64,000 nt of DNA from an uncultured Spirochaetales bacterium (GCA_944393005.1 CALXYO010000001.1:248001-312000); one strand, 5' to 3'. Numbered from the stretch's first letter, positions 1 to 8,531 are shown. Made by a program: numbers and translations. Notes: generated by a model from the sequence alone, not told the origin.

Positions 1-408
1 ACGGTCTGCAAGGAAACGTCCGCAGTGCGGGCAGAAAAGCTGCTCACTCTCCTCTTCCTTTATATAGCCGTTTTTATAAATCTCATTGAATATATCCTGA
101 ACAATCTCAGTATGACGCTGCGTGCTGGTGCGTCCGAAATAATCGAATGATATATTGAACCATTCGTAAATTGCCTTGTGTATTTTATGATAATGATCAC
201 ACAGCTCACGCGGTGTGACACCTTCCTGCAGGGCTCTTGTCTCGCTTGCAGTACCGTATTCATCCGTTCCGCAGACATAGAAGGTCTCAACACCGTAAGA
301 ACGTGAGAAACGGGCAAAAACATCTGCAGAGAGAACCTGTATCAGATTTCCCAGATGAGGAATATTGTTCACATAGGGAAGAGCTGAAGTTATGAGTCTT
401 TTTTTCAC
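1..408 (-). CDS. metG: Methionyl-tRNA synthetase, N-terminal part (cut by window edge)
   Basis: Charges tRNA-Met with methionine. The 136 visible residues contain the class I signature region (PHLGN, the HIGH-box equivalent, near residues 17-21), the conserved TDEYG segment and the start of the zinc-binding knuckle CPHCG near the window edge. The KMSKS loop and anticodon domain lie outside. The start is GTG at 408, well placed behind a GGAG about 7 bases upstream; no in-frame ATG is better. It is divergent from hflK. Confidence 0.95.
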   Translation of the reverse strand, partial: MKKRLITSALPYVNNIPHLGNLIQVLSADVFARFSRSYGVETFYVCGTDEYGTASETRALQEGVTPRELCDHYHKIHKAIYEWFNISFDYFGRTSTQRHTEIVQDIFNEIYKNGYIKEEESEQLFCPHCGRFLADR

Positions 409-463
409 TGTTTTACTCCTTTCCATGGATGGCAGAGTGAATTATAGCCGGTTCGTCCTTAAT

Positions 464-492
464 TTTCTACTATCGCAGAAGTCCGTTGTCAA
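464..492 (-). promoter_or_regulatory. Candidate sigma-70 promoter of metG
   Basis: On the minus strand TTGACA (487-492) is followed after 17 bases by TAGAAA (464-469). A TATAAT at 441-446 on the same strand is an alternative -10. Confidence 0.45.
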
Positions 493-512
493 AAGCCGTC
501 AGAGTGCAAAAA

Positions 513-526
513 CACAGAATTCTGTG
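513..526. repeat. 14-bp perfect palindrome between metG and hflK
   Basis: CACAGAATTCTGTG lies in the divergent gap, about 45 bases upstream of the hflK -10 box. It could be an operator; no copy was noticed elsewhere in the window. Confidence 0.35.
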
Positions 527-567
527 AATTGCATGATGCCTGTATGTAGGAAATATATTGCCGCTCT

Positions 568-575
568 GCTATAAT
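568..575 (+). promoter_or_regulatory. Extended -10 promoter of hflKC
   Basis: TGCTATAAT (an extended -10, TGnTATAAT) ends at 575, about 20 bases before the hflK ATG. No good -35 is seen, as is usual for extended -10 promoters. The leader would be only about 15 bases and has no clear Shine-Dalgarno sequence. Confidence 0.55.
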
Positions 576-596
576 TTCCCTATCTTTTTGAACACT

Positions 597-1583
597 ATGA
601 ACGACGAAGAAAAAATTGTAAAACCGGCTAAGGGAGGAGGATTCTCCTTAAGCCCGAAGATCATCATCGTGGTTTTGATCGCAGTCTTTCTGATCATAGC
701 GGCGGGTTCTTCCTTCTTTGTTGTGGACCAGACCGAGCAAGCTGTTGTCCTCAGGCTCGGACGCTACAACAGGACGGTGGGACCGGGACTGCAGACAAAA
801 CTTCCTTTCGGCCTCGAACAGAGCTACACAGTGCCGACACAGCTCGTGCAGACTCTGACTTTCGGCTACAGGTCAAATGACATGACAGGAACAGGACTTG
901 CAGGTGCAAGTGCATATGAGGACGAGTCAGTCATGCTCACCGGAGACCTGAACATCGTGGATGTCGAATGGATCGTACAGTACAGGATCAATGATCCCAT
1001 GAAGTGGCTTTTCAACGTGGAAGACAAGGAAACCACCATACGCGACATTTCACAGTCCGTCATGAATGCGCTTGTAGGCGATCTGCCAATCCTGTCAGTG
1101 ATGACCAATCTGAGAACGCAGATTGAAATCGATGCGCAGGAAAACATGCAGCGTATCTTTGACGGCTATGATTTCGGCATTGAGGTCGTGACAGTGAAGC
1201 TGCAGAACATCGTCCCGCCTGAAGGTGAGGTTCAGGATGCCTTTGAAGACGTGAACAAGGCCATTCAGGACATGAACCGTTTCATAAATGAAGGAAAGGA
1301 ATATTACAATACTGCAATCCCCGAGGCGCAGGGCGAAGCCAGCAGGATAATCCTCCAGGCTGAAGGCTATGCCGCACAGAGAGTGAATGAGGCACAGGGT
1401 GATGTCGCAGCATTCAATGCAATGAGGGAAGCATATGAGGAAAACCAGGAAGTTACCGAAAAGAGAATCTACATTGAGACAATGAATGATATCTACTCAT
1501 CAGAAGAAGCCTCGCCTCTCACGCTCGTAGATTCTTCTCTTGAGAACTTTCTTCCTGTACAGAATGTAGGAGGTGCAATATGA
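597..1583 (+). CDS. hflK: HflK, SPFH/band-7 membrane protease modulator
   Basis: HflK and HflC form a membrane complex that modulates the FtsH protease. This 328-residue protein has a short charged cytoplasmic N-terminus, one membrane segment near residues 21-42, and a band-7/SPFH domain starting with DQTEQAVVLRLGRY. A long alanine- and glutamate-rich helix follows in the C-terminal half. I chose ATG 597 because the extended -10 box lies just upstream, which makes an earlier in-frame start at 558 impossible on that transcript. It overlaps hflC by 4 bases (ATGA), so the two are translationally coupled. FtsH itself is not in the window. Confidence 0.92.
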   Translation: MNDEEKIVKPAKGGGFSLSPKIIIVVLIAVFLIIAAGSSFFVVDQTEQAVVLRLGRYNRTVGPGLQTKLPFGLEQSYTVPTQLVQTLTFGYRSNDMTGTGLAGASAYEDESVMLTGDLNIVDVEWIVQYRINDPMKWLFNVEDKETTIRDISQSVMNALVGDLPILSVMTNLRTQIEIDAQENMQRIFDGYDFGIEVVTVKLQNIVPPEGEVQDAFEDVNKAIQDMNRFINEGKEYYNTAIPEAQGEASRIILQAEGYAAQRVNEAQGDVAAFNAMREAYEENQEVTEKRIYIETMNDIYSSEEASPLTLVDSSLENFLPVQNVGGAI

Positions 1584-2545
1584 AAAAACTCATAACGGTT
1601 CTTGTAATTATCGCACTCCTCCTGGTTGTCTTCCTGCTGCTTGGTCCGTTCTATATCCTCAGCGAAGGGGAACAGGCCGTGGTCACACGTTTTGGAAAGA
1701 TTGTGGACACACAGACTGCCTCCGGCCTCAAATTCAAGATGCCTCTTGTGGACAATGTGGTCAAATACTCATCAAAGCTGCAGAGCTGGGACGGGGAAGC
1801 ACAGAGAATTCCCACAAGCGAAAACCAGTTCATCTGGGTTGACGCGACTGCCCGCTGGTATATAGCCGATCCGGCACTTTTCTATGAAACTGTCGGTACG
1901 GTCTCATCCGGACTCGGACGTCTGAACGACATCATAGATTCAACGATCAGGACCGTGATATCGGAGAACAGCCTCAATGAAGCTGTACGCTCCACAAACC
2001 AGATCAATGAGATAAACGTCGTGGAGGATTTCCAGGATGTCGACTCTGCGGAAGATGCACAGACGCTGCAGACTCTCACTGCAACCACAACAGTACAGCA
2101 GAGCATTGAAATCGGACGTGAAGGTATTTCAAACATGATTCTCGAACAGGCATCGACATTCACCGACACATACGGCATCGCGCTTGAGGATGTGATCATA
2201 CGTCAGATCCGCTACTCTGACGACCTGACTGAATCCGTCTACGAGAGAATGATCAAGGAGAGGAACCAGATTGCAGAAGCATACCGCTCCTACGGCCGCG
2301 GCCAGCTTGCCGAGTGGCAGGGTACCACCGAGAGGGACATGAACACGATTCTCTCAGAAGCTGAAGCTGAAGCTGCACGCATACGCGGTGAAGCGGATGC
2401 CGAGGCCAGCCGAATCTATTCGGAAAGCTACAGTGCTGATCCTGAATTCTTCGAGTTCTACAGCACAATGCAGTCATACAGGAATACAATTCCATCCATG
2501 AACAAGATACTCTCGACAGACAGTGAGTATTTCAAATACATCTGA
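1580..2545 (+). CDS. hflC: HflC, SPFH/band-7 membrane protease modulator
   Basis: Partner of HflK. The 321-residue protein has an N-terminal membrane anchor (about residues 4-24), then the SPFH domain beginning EGEQAVVTRFGKIV. Near residues 260-285 is the Ala/Glu-rich helix (SEAEAEAARIRGEADAEA) typical of HflC. The start ATG overlaps the hflK stop as ATGA. A terminator follows at 2554, so hflKC appears to be a two-gene unit. Confidence 0.93.
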   Translation: MKKLITVLVIIALLLVVFLLLGPFYILSEGEQAVVTRFGKIVDTQTASGLKFKMPLVDNVVKYSSKLQSWDGEAQRIPTSENQFIWVDATARWYIADPALFYETVGTVSSGLGRLNDIIDSTIRTVISENSLNEAVRSTNQINEINVVEDFQDVDSAEDAQTLQTLTATTTVQQSIEIGREGISNMILEQASTFTDTYGIALEDVIIRQIRYSDDLTESVYERMIKERNQIAEAYRSYGRGQLAEWQGTTERDMNTILSEAEAEAARIRGEADAEASRIYSESYSADPEFFEFYSTMQSYRNTIPSMNKILSTDSEYFKYI

Positions 2546-2553
2546 CATCATAT

Positions 2554-2584
2554 GATCCTGCCCTGCACGGCAGGATCTGTTTTT
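2554..2584 (+). terminator. Rho-independent terminator after hflC
   Basis: A perfect 9-bp stem (GATCCTGCC/GGCAGGATC) with a 6-base loop is followed by TGTTTTT. It ends just before the ATG used for the next gene. Confidence 0.85.
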
Positions 2585-2587
2585 CAC

Positions 2588-3190
2588 ATGAAAACAGATT
2601 ACACAAAAGAATCAAACCTGATCATCCCCGCGCAGTACATAAAAGATGAACATGTTCTTTTCGATGACGGTCATACTCTTGCCGTCAGCTTTCACGGTCA
2701 TCTCCTTATAACAGCCGCTCCGCAGGGTATTACGGAAAAACTGGCAAAGGATCCTTCATTCACGACAGTGCTCTACCCTTCATCATCAAATGTGAACAGA
2801 TACCTCCTTTACAAGGAAAGAGAGAGGACACAGTGGCCGGAAAAGATTCCAAGCCCTGCAGAGCTGGAAGCTTTCTATTCTTCCTTCTCTCCATGGAATA
2901 CAGATGAAGAATACCTTACAGCGCTCAGAGACAGCGGAGAGGAGTTCTTTGCAGTGTGGGATGATGACACTCTGGTCTCAGCAGCCTACAGCACAAAAGG
3001 CCGACGTCAGTTTTCCTCATTCTTCACAAGAGAAGAATACCGGGGAAAAGGATATGGAAGCCACCTGCTTGAACAGGCAGGGAACATATATCTTTTCACA
3101 GATGACCAAAACCTTCTCAGGTTCTATACTGAAAGAGGATTTGTCATAAGACAGACATACCATTTCACTGACAGGAGAATTAGAAAATGA
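2588..3190 (+). CDS. GNAT-like N-acetyltransferase
   Basis: 200 residues. The C-terminal half looks like a GNAT fold: a strand EEFFAVWDDDTLVSAA, then FTREEYRGKGYGSHLLEQ, which is the acetyl-CoA-binding R/Q-x-x-G-x-G/A motif, then FYTERGF. The substrate is unknown. The N-terminal half is not recognised. An in-frame ATG at 2552 would place the start inside the upstream terminator, so I use 2588, although it has no strong ribosome site and its promoter is not evident. It overlaps the next gene by 4 bases. Confidence 0.8.
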   Translation: MKTDYTKESNLIIPAQYIKDEHVLFDDGHTLAVSFHGHLLITAAPQGITEKLAKDPSFTTVLYPSSSNVNRYLLYKERERTQWPEKIPSPAELEAFYSSFSPWNTDEEYLTALRDSGEEFFAVWDDDTLVSAAYSTKGRRQFSSFFTREEYRGKGYGSHLLEQAGNIYLFTDDQNLLRFYTERGFVIRQTYHFTDRRIRK

Positions 3191-3957
3191 AGATAGCTGC
3201 ATTCGTGCCATTTGATGAAGAATCCATCTGTTACGGTCTCATTGACGGAGAGAACATCAGAGAAATAAATGATCCGTTTACAGGAGAAGAGATAAAGGAA
3301 AGCGGGAAAGTCTACAAGAGAGCAGATGTCATACTTGTGAACCCCTCATTTCCCGTAAAGGCGCTGTGCATCGGTCTCAATTACCGCGACCATGCCGAGG
3401 AGTTCGGACTGCCCGTACCGGAAAGTCCTGTCGTGTTCATGAAAAGCGAGAATGCCATCATCGGCCCTGAAGACTATATCATCAAGCCGGCAATGTGCAG
3501 AGACCTTGATTATGAAGCCGAGCTGGCTGTTGTCATAAAGAAAGAATGCAAGAACATAAGCGAGGATGAAGCCTCTGACTACATACTTGGCTACTGCTGT
3601 GCAAATGATGTGACAGCACGTGATCTGCAGCCGAAGAACGGACAGTGGACAATTGCAAAAGGCTTTGACACATTCCTGCCTCTTGGTCCTTTCATCAGCG
3701 ATGAAGTCGATCCGTCATCTCTTGATATTGAATGCCGCCTCAATGGCAGAACGGTCCAGAAATCAAATACGAGGAATCTTATCTTCCCTGTGCCGTATCT
3801 CGTCAGCTATCTGTCAAAATGCATGACACTTCATGCCGGAGACGTAATACTCACAGGAACGCCGTCAGGAACAAATCATATGAATAACGGCGATGTGGTC
3901 GAAGTTGAGATTGAGGGACTCGGAGTCCTCAGGAACACTGTGGAGGATGAAGCGTAG
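3187..3957 (+). CDS. Fumarylacetoacetate hydrolase family protein
   Basis: 256 residues of the FAH superfamily, metal-dependent enzymes that hydrolyse or decarboxylate acylpyruvates and oxaloacetate-like acids. Family landmarks are visible: CIGLNYRDHAEE near residue 60, PVVFMKSENAIIGP, the metal-ligand region DYEAELAVVIKK near residue 116, NDVTARDLQ, KGFDTFLPLGP and the C-terminal GDVILTGTPSG. The exact substrate cannot be assigned. It overlaps the acetyltransferase by ATGA, so they form an operon. Its stop is one base from the stop of the convergent MATE gene, with no terminator between. Confidence 0.9.
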   Translation: MKIAAFVPFDEESICYGLIDGENIREINDPFTGEEIKESGKVYKRADVILVNPSFPVKALCIGLNYRDHAEEFGLPVPESPVVFMKSENAIIGPEDYIIKPAMCRDLDYEAELAVVIKKECKNISEDEASDYILGYCCANDVTARDLQPKNGQWTIAKGFDTFLPLGPFISDEVDPSSLDIECRLNGRTVQKSNTRNLIFPVPYLVSYLSKCMTLHAGDVILTGTPSGTNHMNNGDVVEVEIEGLGVLRNTVEDEA

Positions 3958-3958
3958 C

Positions 3959-5329
3959 TCATACGGCAACGCTTCTCTGCTTCTCCCTCTTCTCAAGACC
4001 GTGTATCCAGTCAGCCCTGAACATGTAAATGATGAAGATGACAGAGCTGACTGTCCATGTGAGCGGATAAGCTGAATAGACGATTTCTATATGATGATAG
4101 AAATGCAGGACCACCGTCAGGTATGTGACGCGCAGGGCACACCAGGAGCCGAACATAATAAGCATCGGGATGCTTGCCTTGCCGGCACCTCTCAGTATAC
4201 CTGCAATGCAGTGTGAAAGCGCGAGGAAGCAGTAGAAGAAGCCTTCTATCCTGCACTGACGGGTACCGTATGCCACAACTTCAGGATCACTGTTGAATGC
4301 AGAAATGAGCACCGGTGCAAGAATGAATACAGCAAGTCCGATAAGCTCGGCCATGGTGATTGAACAGAAGATCCCGAATACAGCGCTCTTCTTTGCACGT
4401 GTGTATTCCTTTGCACCCAGGTTCTGCCCGATACATGTCGTGAGTGCAAGAGAAAAGCTTGTGATCGGAAGGAAGGCGAATCCTTCTATCTTGCTGTATG
4501 CACCGCTTCCGGCAACAGCTGCGGATGCAAATGAATTGATGTTTGTCTGCACGACAAGATTGGCAATTCCGATAACGGAATTCTGGACTCCTGAAGGAAG
4601 TCCGAAACGGAGGATCTCCCTGAGAGTCTGTCTGTGAAATCTGATTTTTCGTATCTCGACTTTGTAAAGGCCGTCCTGCCCGCGAAAAAGACGCCTGAGG
4701 GAAAGAATCACGGACAATGCCTGACTGATGATCGTCGCAAAAGCCGCAGATCCTACCCCGCCGCCCATGTAACCGACAAAAATGATATCAAGAACGACAT
4801 TCGTTATTGAAGAGACAATCAGATAATAAAGAGAATGCCGACTGTCACCCAGTGCGTTCATGATTCCCATGCATGTGTTGTAAAGAAGTGAGAATATTAT
4901 GCCCAGACAGTATATACGGAAATACTCAATGCTGTTTGGCATTATATCTTCAGGCGTCTGCATCAGGGAAAGTATCGCAGGAGTGAAAAGACTTCCAGCA
5001 ATGGTCAGAAAGATACCTGCGACAACTGAGAAAGCAATGTCAGTGTGTATTGCCCTGTCCAGCCCTTTCTGGTCGCGTGCTCCGAAATTCCTTGAGATTA
5101 TGACACCGGCACCGATTGCCATACCGTTGAAGAAACCCACCATCATATTGATCAGAGGTGATGAGGATGATACGGCAGCAAGTGCTTCACGTCCAAGGTA
5201 ATTGCCCACAATGAGCGAATCAGCCGCATTGTACATCTGCTGGAAAAGATTTCCCAGAAACAGAGGGAAGGCAAATGCGATGAGATTCCTCTGTATTGAA
5301 CCCTGTGTGAAATCGATTGAACGTGCCAT
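3959..5329 (-). CDS. MATE family efflux transporter
   Basis: 456 residues with about 12 hydrophobic segments in two homologous halves, the normal size and layout of multidrug and toxic compound extrusion transporters, which use Na+ or H+ gradients. The N-terminus (IQRNLIAFAFPLFLGNLFQQMYN) carries the conserved proline, phenylalanine and glutamine pattern of the DinF/NorM group. The substrate is unknown. It is monocistronic and divergent from the gene at 5384. Confidence 0.92.
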   Translation of the reverse strand: MARSIDFTQGSIQRNLIAFAFPLFLGNLFQQMYNAADSLIVGNYLGREALAAVSSSSPLINMMVGFFNGMAIGAGVIISRNFGARDQKGLDRAIHTDIAFSVVAGIFLTIAGSLFTPAILSLMQTPEDIMPNSIEYFRIYCLGIIFSLLYNTCMGIMNALGDSRHSLYYLIVSSITNVVLDIIFVGYMGGGVGSAAFATIISQALSVILSLRRLFRGQDGLYKVEIRKIRFHRQTLREILRFGLPSGVQNSVIGIANLVVQTNINSFASAAVAGSGAYSKIEGFAFLPITSFSLALTTCIGQNLGAKEYTRAKKSAVFGIFCSITMAELIGLAVFILAPVLISAFNSDPEVVAYGTRQCRIEGFFYCFLALSHCIAGILRGAGKASIPMLIMFGSWCALRVTYLTVVLHFYHHIEIVYSAYPLTWTVSSVIFIIYMFRADWIHGLEKREKQRSVAV

Positions 5330-5383
5330 GTGTTATGGTTTAGCATTGCAGAATAAAAATTTCAATCAGGAGCTGAAATAAAA

Positions 5384-5932
5384 ATGACAGCAAAGGAAGA
5401 AACCGCGAAGCGTCTTCATCTCAGGCGCAAGCTGCTGTTCACAAAAACAGATCCCCTTCTCCTGCCGCTTGAGGAAAAGCTGTCTGTTGCTTCCCGTATC
5501 GCAGTTGCGCTATGGGCATTTGAAATATGCGGAAAGATAAAAGATGAGCTTTCCAGCAAAGATAAAGAACAGGCAGAAGAAGCGATAGAGATCTGCAGGG
5601 AATGGATGAATGGAAATGTTAAAATGAACAAAGCCCGTCATGCTATCCTTGCCCTTCACCACAGCGCGGGAGAAAAGGATCCGGTCACGCAGGCTAAAAT
5701 GCATGCCATAGCACAGGGCATATCATGTGTCCACACACCCGGTCATGCAATGGGAATCCCAATATATTATTTCACTTCTCTTATAAGGGAATACGGTATC
5801 GAGGATGGCTTTGAAAAGTGCATGAAAACCATTAAGGAGTATGAAGAAATTCTTGGTGAATATTGCAAAACAAGCAGTGATTCAAGCGTAAGATATGCCC
5901 AGTTTCTTTACAATGAAAGGAATTACAAATAA
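5384..5932 (+). CDS. Imm5-like putative immunity-domain protein
   Basis: 182 residues, mostly helical. The region around VHTPGHAMGIPIYY, together with the repeated Ala/His helices (ARHAILALHHSAGEKD), resembles the Imm-5-like immunity domain found in polymorphic-toxin loci and in many stand-alone proteins. No toxin gene is adjacent: the neighbours are a MATE exporter and a tRNA. No signal peptide is visible. The family call comes from pattern memory, and the function is not established. Confidence 0.6.
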   Translation: MTAKEETAKRLHLRRKLLFTKTDPLLLPLEEKLSVASRIAVALWAFEICGKIKDELSSKDKEQAEEAIEICREWMNGNVKMNKARHAILALHHSAGEKDPVTQAKMHAIAQGISCVHTPGHAMGIPIYYFTSLIREYGIEDGFEKCMKTIKEYEEILGEYCKTSSDSSVRYAQFLYNERNYK

Positions 5933-5957
5933 TAGTATCTTTTATTCAAAATCCTTA

Positions 5958-5987
5958 TTGACACTTCATCAGGCTTTTTGCTAGTAT
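5958..5987 (+). promoter_or_regulatory. Promoter of tRNA-Met
   Basis: TTGACA at 5958-5963, an 18-base spacer and TAGTAT at 5982-5987, about 17 bases before the tRNA. Confidence 0.75.
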
Positions 5988-6003
5988 CTCCATGTTGTCA
6001 CAT

Positions 6004-6076
6004 GGCGAGATAGCTCAGTTGGTAGAGCAATCGGCTCATATCCGATCGGTCGAGGGTCCGAGTCCCCCTCTCGCTA
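6004..6076 (+). tRNA. tRNA-Met (CAT)
   Basis: 73-base cloverleaf with a 7-bp acceptor stem closed by a G-T pair, a GCTC/GAGC D stem and a perfect anticodon stem ATCGG/CCGAT around loop CTCATAT. The CAT anticodon and sequence style fit elongator Met. An Ile2 (lysidine-modified CAT) identity is not excluded. The T stem has one A-C mismatch and the loop reads TCCGAGT. No CCA is encoded. Confidence 0.9.
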
Positions 6077-6079
6077 AAG

Positions 6080-6106
6080 TCCTTGCTTCTGCAAGGATTT
6101 TTTTTT
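6080..6106 (+). terminator. Terminator after tRNA-Met
   Basis: TCCTTGC/GCAAGGA stem with a TTCT loop, followed by a nine-T run. Confidence 0.9.
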
Positions 6107-6120
6107 GCCCTGATGACAAG

Positions 6121-6465
6121 TCAGCGCATCACAACATCTACCAGAAGTACCGTATAAAGTTCTCCTTCTCTGCGTGATGGAAGACACGGCACATCATCCG
6201 GAATATGTTCCTGCATCATTACTGCGACTGATTCAACTTTGATGAGACAAAGCGCATCCCCGTTGTTTCCAGTCACAACCTGGATATCACCGGTCTGGGG
6301 GAAATCCTCTCCTGTTGCATCATATACAGACTGTCCGACAGCAAATGATTTCAAATCTCCATTGAGAATCTTTTCTCCGATATACTCAGATACAATGCAG
6401 TGTGTATAATCAGTGACTTTTGGGTTCATCAATCTGTAATCAAGAAACATATCTTCTGGTGTCAT
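6121..6465 (-). CDS. ASCH-domain protein (short)
   Basis: 114 residues. The central part (EDFPQTGDIQVVTGNNGDALCLIKVESVAV) matches the ASCH/DUF984 pattern of a PxxGD turn followed by a strand with CxI-E/V-x-V. ASCH domains are thought to bind RNA or modified nucleotides. It is shorter than the usual 140-150 residues and lacks the C-terminal W-x-x-x-H segment. ATG 6465 is chosen because GGAGAG sits directly upstream; an upstream in-frame extension to 6636 is hydrophobic and would run into the tRNA-Leu promoter. Confidence 0.7.
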   Translation of the reverse strand: MTPEDMFLDYRLMNPKVTDYTHCIVSEYIGEKILNGDLKSFAVGQSVYDATGEDFPQTGDIQVVTGNNGDALCLIKVESVAVMMQEHIPDDVPCLPSRREGELYTVLLVDVVMR

Positions 6466-6587
6466 CTCTCCGGCCTCTTTTATGTATTTAATTATGCACA
6501 AGTGTGTAGCATGATTCAAACTTTTTTTAAGAAATCCGACAATAAAACAGAAAACGTAAAAAAATAAAAAATTTTTCGAAAACCTTA

Positions 6588-6617
6588 TTGACTTGATTAG
6601 GGAACATAGAGTAATGT
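6588..6617 (+). promoter_or_regulatory. Promoter of tRNA-Leu(GAG)
   Basis: TTGACT (6588-6593), an 18-base spacer and TAATGT (6612-6617), preceded by an A/T-rich stretch resembling an UP element. Confidence 0.6.
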
Positions 6618-6654
6618 CTTCCATGTTGTGAGTCACTCACAGCAACTACCGATT

Positions 6655-6738
6655 GCGGTCGTGGTGGAATTGGTAGACACGCTAGCTTGAGGTGCTAGTG
6701 GTCGAAAGGCTATGCTGGTTCAAGTCCAGTCGACCGCA
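6655..6738 (+). tRNA. tRNA-Leu (GAG)
   Basis: 84-base class II tRNA. Acceptor GCGGTCG/CGACCGC is perfect, the anticodon stem CTAGC/GCTAG encloses TTGAGGT (anticodon GAG), a long variable arm follows, and the T loop is GGTTCAAGTCC. Discriminator is A and no CCA is encoded. Confidence 0.96.
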
Positions 6739-6746
6739 ACTACTGA

Positions 6747-6780
6747 TGGGATAGAAGTTTATTCTATCCCATTTATTTTT
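6747..6780 (+). terminator. Terminator after tRNA-Leu
   Basis: 10-bp stem TGGGATAGAA/TTCTATCCCA with a GTTTA loop and a T-rich tail. Confidence 0.9.
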
Positions 6781-6806
6781 ATAGGCTGGCAACAAAACTT
6801 CACACT

Positions 6807-6828
6807 ATTGGTAGACAGGTCTACCAAT
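6807..6828. promoter_or_regulatory. 22-bp near-perfect palindrome, possible operator
   Basis: ATTGGTAGAC and GTCTACCAAT are exact inverted copies separated by only AG. There is no T tract, so it is not a terminator. Its size suits a dimeric winged-helix regulator. Confidence 0.5.
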
Positions 6829-6840
6829 GTTTCCGCATAA

Positions 6841-7059
6841 AAAGCAAAACATGCCATTGAAGATCATTTTGAAATAAAACAGACAACGTCACCGGTGTCC
6901 TCTTCTCACAACGTATCCAGGGACTCGAATCTAAAACAGATTTCTTTGTCTCCCCGATATATGAGATATCTTGAGCATATCAATCAATTCTCAATTCAAA
7001 ATGACATTTTTATTTTCCACCCATCTATCACCTTTTCATCCTTCTGCCAGAAAGTGTAG
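6841..7059 (+). pseudogene. Possible remnant of a MarR-type regulator
   Basis: This 310-base gap holds no intact gene. One open frame reads IEDHFEIKQTTSPV (6856-6897) and, after a frame change near 6897, continues RIQGLESKTDFFV. Joined, this resembles the recognition-helix region of MarR proteins (DIE-x-x-F-x-I-x-x-T-x ... R-L-E-x-K-G-F). No start codon, N-terminus or dimer helix is left. Identification rests on one short motif, so it could be chance. Confidence 0.3.
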
Positions 7060-7089
7060 ACTGAGGCAATCTCATTTCAGGAGGAATCC

Positions 7090-7827
7090 ATGTCATACAT
7101 AGAAAGAGCAAATTCCCTGCCTCTTTATCTGGTTGTGGGCATCATATTGCTTTTCATCATATTCATCTGCATAGTTTTTATGGTCAAAAGCTACAGGGCC
7201 GGAAAGAAAATCGGAATGGATGAAGCAGTTCTGAAGAAAGCTGTCACATCATCAGCCGCATTCACTTTCCTTCCTTCAATTTCAATTCTGCTTGGAGTAA
7301 TCGCACTGTCAGGAAGTCTCGGTGTACCCGTTTCATGGCTGAGGCTGTCGGTAATCGGAAATCTGCAGTACGAAGCGACAGTTGCGGAAATGGCAGCTGA
7401 GAACATGGGTGTAAGTCTGGACAGTTCTGTACTCACTATGGATAACCTTGTCACGATCCTTGCTGTGATGACATTCGGAATAATCTGGGGAGGTGTCCTT
7501 TCAATTTTCACATTGAAAAAATACTCGTCAAAGCTGAAACTGGTGAAAAAGTCAGGTTCATCGTCTGCTGGATTCGCATCAATAGCCATGAGCGCGATGA
7601 TGATAGGACTGTGCTCAACCTTCATCGGTTCATATATGTCTCAGGCAATAAGGATGACAGCATTCATCCCCTTCCTCACCGCGCTGGTATCGGCACTTGT
7701 CATGGCAGTTCTTGACTGGGTTTGCAGGAAGTATAAGCTGCAGGTTCTGGACAGTTTCTCTCTTGCACTTGCAATGCTCGCCGGCATGGCAGGCAGCGTA
7801 TTCATGAACATGGGAGGCCTTGTATGA
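7090..7827 (+). CDS. DUF5058-family membrane protein
   Basis: 245 residues with about six hydrophobic segments (near residues 13-34, 57-78, 117-140, 160-185, 195-212 and 222-243) and an internal GFASIAMSAMMIGLCSTFIG stretch rich in small residues, as in transport proteins. It fits the DUF5058 family by pattern memory. It overlaps the next membrane gene by ATGA and is followed by an M20 peptidase, so a role in uptake of a peptide or amino acid derivative is plausible. GGAGG lies 7 bases before the ATG. Confidence 0.65.
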   Translation: MSYIERANSLPLYLVVGIILLFIIFICIVFMVKSYRAGKKIGMDEAVLKKAVTSSAAFTFLPSISILLGVIALSGSLGVPVSWLRLSVIGNLQYEATVAEMAAENMGVSLDSSVLTMDNLVTILAVMTFGIIWGGVLSIFTLKKYSSKLKLVKKSGSSSAGFASIAMSAMMIGLCSTFIGSYMSQAIRMTAFIPFLTALVSALVMAVLDWVCRKYKLQVLDSFSLALAMLAGMAGSVFMNMGGLV

Positions 7828-8531
7828 GCATCAAAGATCAGGACATAGCATACGAAGCATACACAAACAGCATTCACAGCTGGGGAAGAAGCGGACTCAT
7901 CATTGCACTGACAATGCTGCTTGCAGCACCTTTCATCTTCTCATTCATCACAGGAGCATCCATCCAGTGGGACGGATTCATCAGGGCAAGTGCGGCCGTT
8001 CTTATTATCTATGTACCCTCCTGCATTGTGGAATATCTTATCTATGTACCTCTGCTGGGACCTGGCGCAAGCTATCTCGCCTTCATCACCGGGAACATAA
8101 CAAACCTCAAACTGCCGTGTGCATTCAACGCGCGTGAAACGGCAAAGGCAGAAGTCGGCAGCAGGGAAAATGAGATAATATCCACTCTGTCAGTGACAGC
8201 CTCATCTCTTGTGACCATGCTTGTCATATTCATAGGAGTCCTTCTCCTCATACCGCTTACTCCGGTATTGAACAATCCGGTGCTGAAGCCAGCCTTTGAC
8301 AATGTCATTCCCGCCCTTTTCGGTGCCCTTGCATGGCAGTACTTCAGGAAAAGCTGGCGTCTTACAATAATACCTCTGGCCTTTATGACTGTGCTGTGCA
8401 TTCTCGTCCCCTCAATGGTGAACTCCACAAGTTTTCTCATTATTGCATGCGGAGGAATATCAATAGGATGCGGTTACGTTTTCTACCGCAAAGGCTGGAT
8501 CAGACAGGAGGAAAAAAGAAATGAAGCTTGA
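7824..8531 (+). CDS. Integral membrane protein, partner of the DUF5058 protein
   Basis: 235 residues with six or seven hydrophobic segments. A polar start (about 25 residues) is followed by segments near residues 26-45, 55-85, 110-140 and 150-220. Segment two contains GPGASYLAFITGNITNLKLP, a glycine/asparagine-rich stretch that may be a re-entrant or substrate-contact element. I do not recognise a characterised family. Coupled on both sides (ATGA upstream, 11-base overlap downstream), it is probably the second half of a heteromeric carrier with the gene before it. Confidence 0.6.
   Translation: MSIKDQDIAYEAYTNSIHSWGRSGLIIALTMLLAAPFIFSFITGASIQWDGFIRASAAVLIIYVPSCIVEYLIYVPLLGPGASYLAFITGNITNLKLPCAFNARETAKAEVGSRENEIISTLSVTASSLVTMLVIFIGVLLLIPLTPVLNNPVLKPAFDNVIPALFGALAWQYFRKSWRLTIIPLAFMTVLCILVPSMVNSTSFLIIACGGISIGCGYVFYRKGWIRQEEKRNEA

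Noticed and set aside
392-574. Plus-strand 60-codon frame upstream of hflK
   Set aside because: It has no ribosome site, crosses the metG and hflK promoters, and its peptide has no coherent pattern.
1882-2199. Antisense open frame inside hflC
   Set aside because: No ribosome site or promoter, low-complexity translation and full overlap with a clear gene; a codon-bias shadow. The same holds for the other antisense frames within genes.
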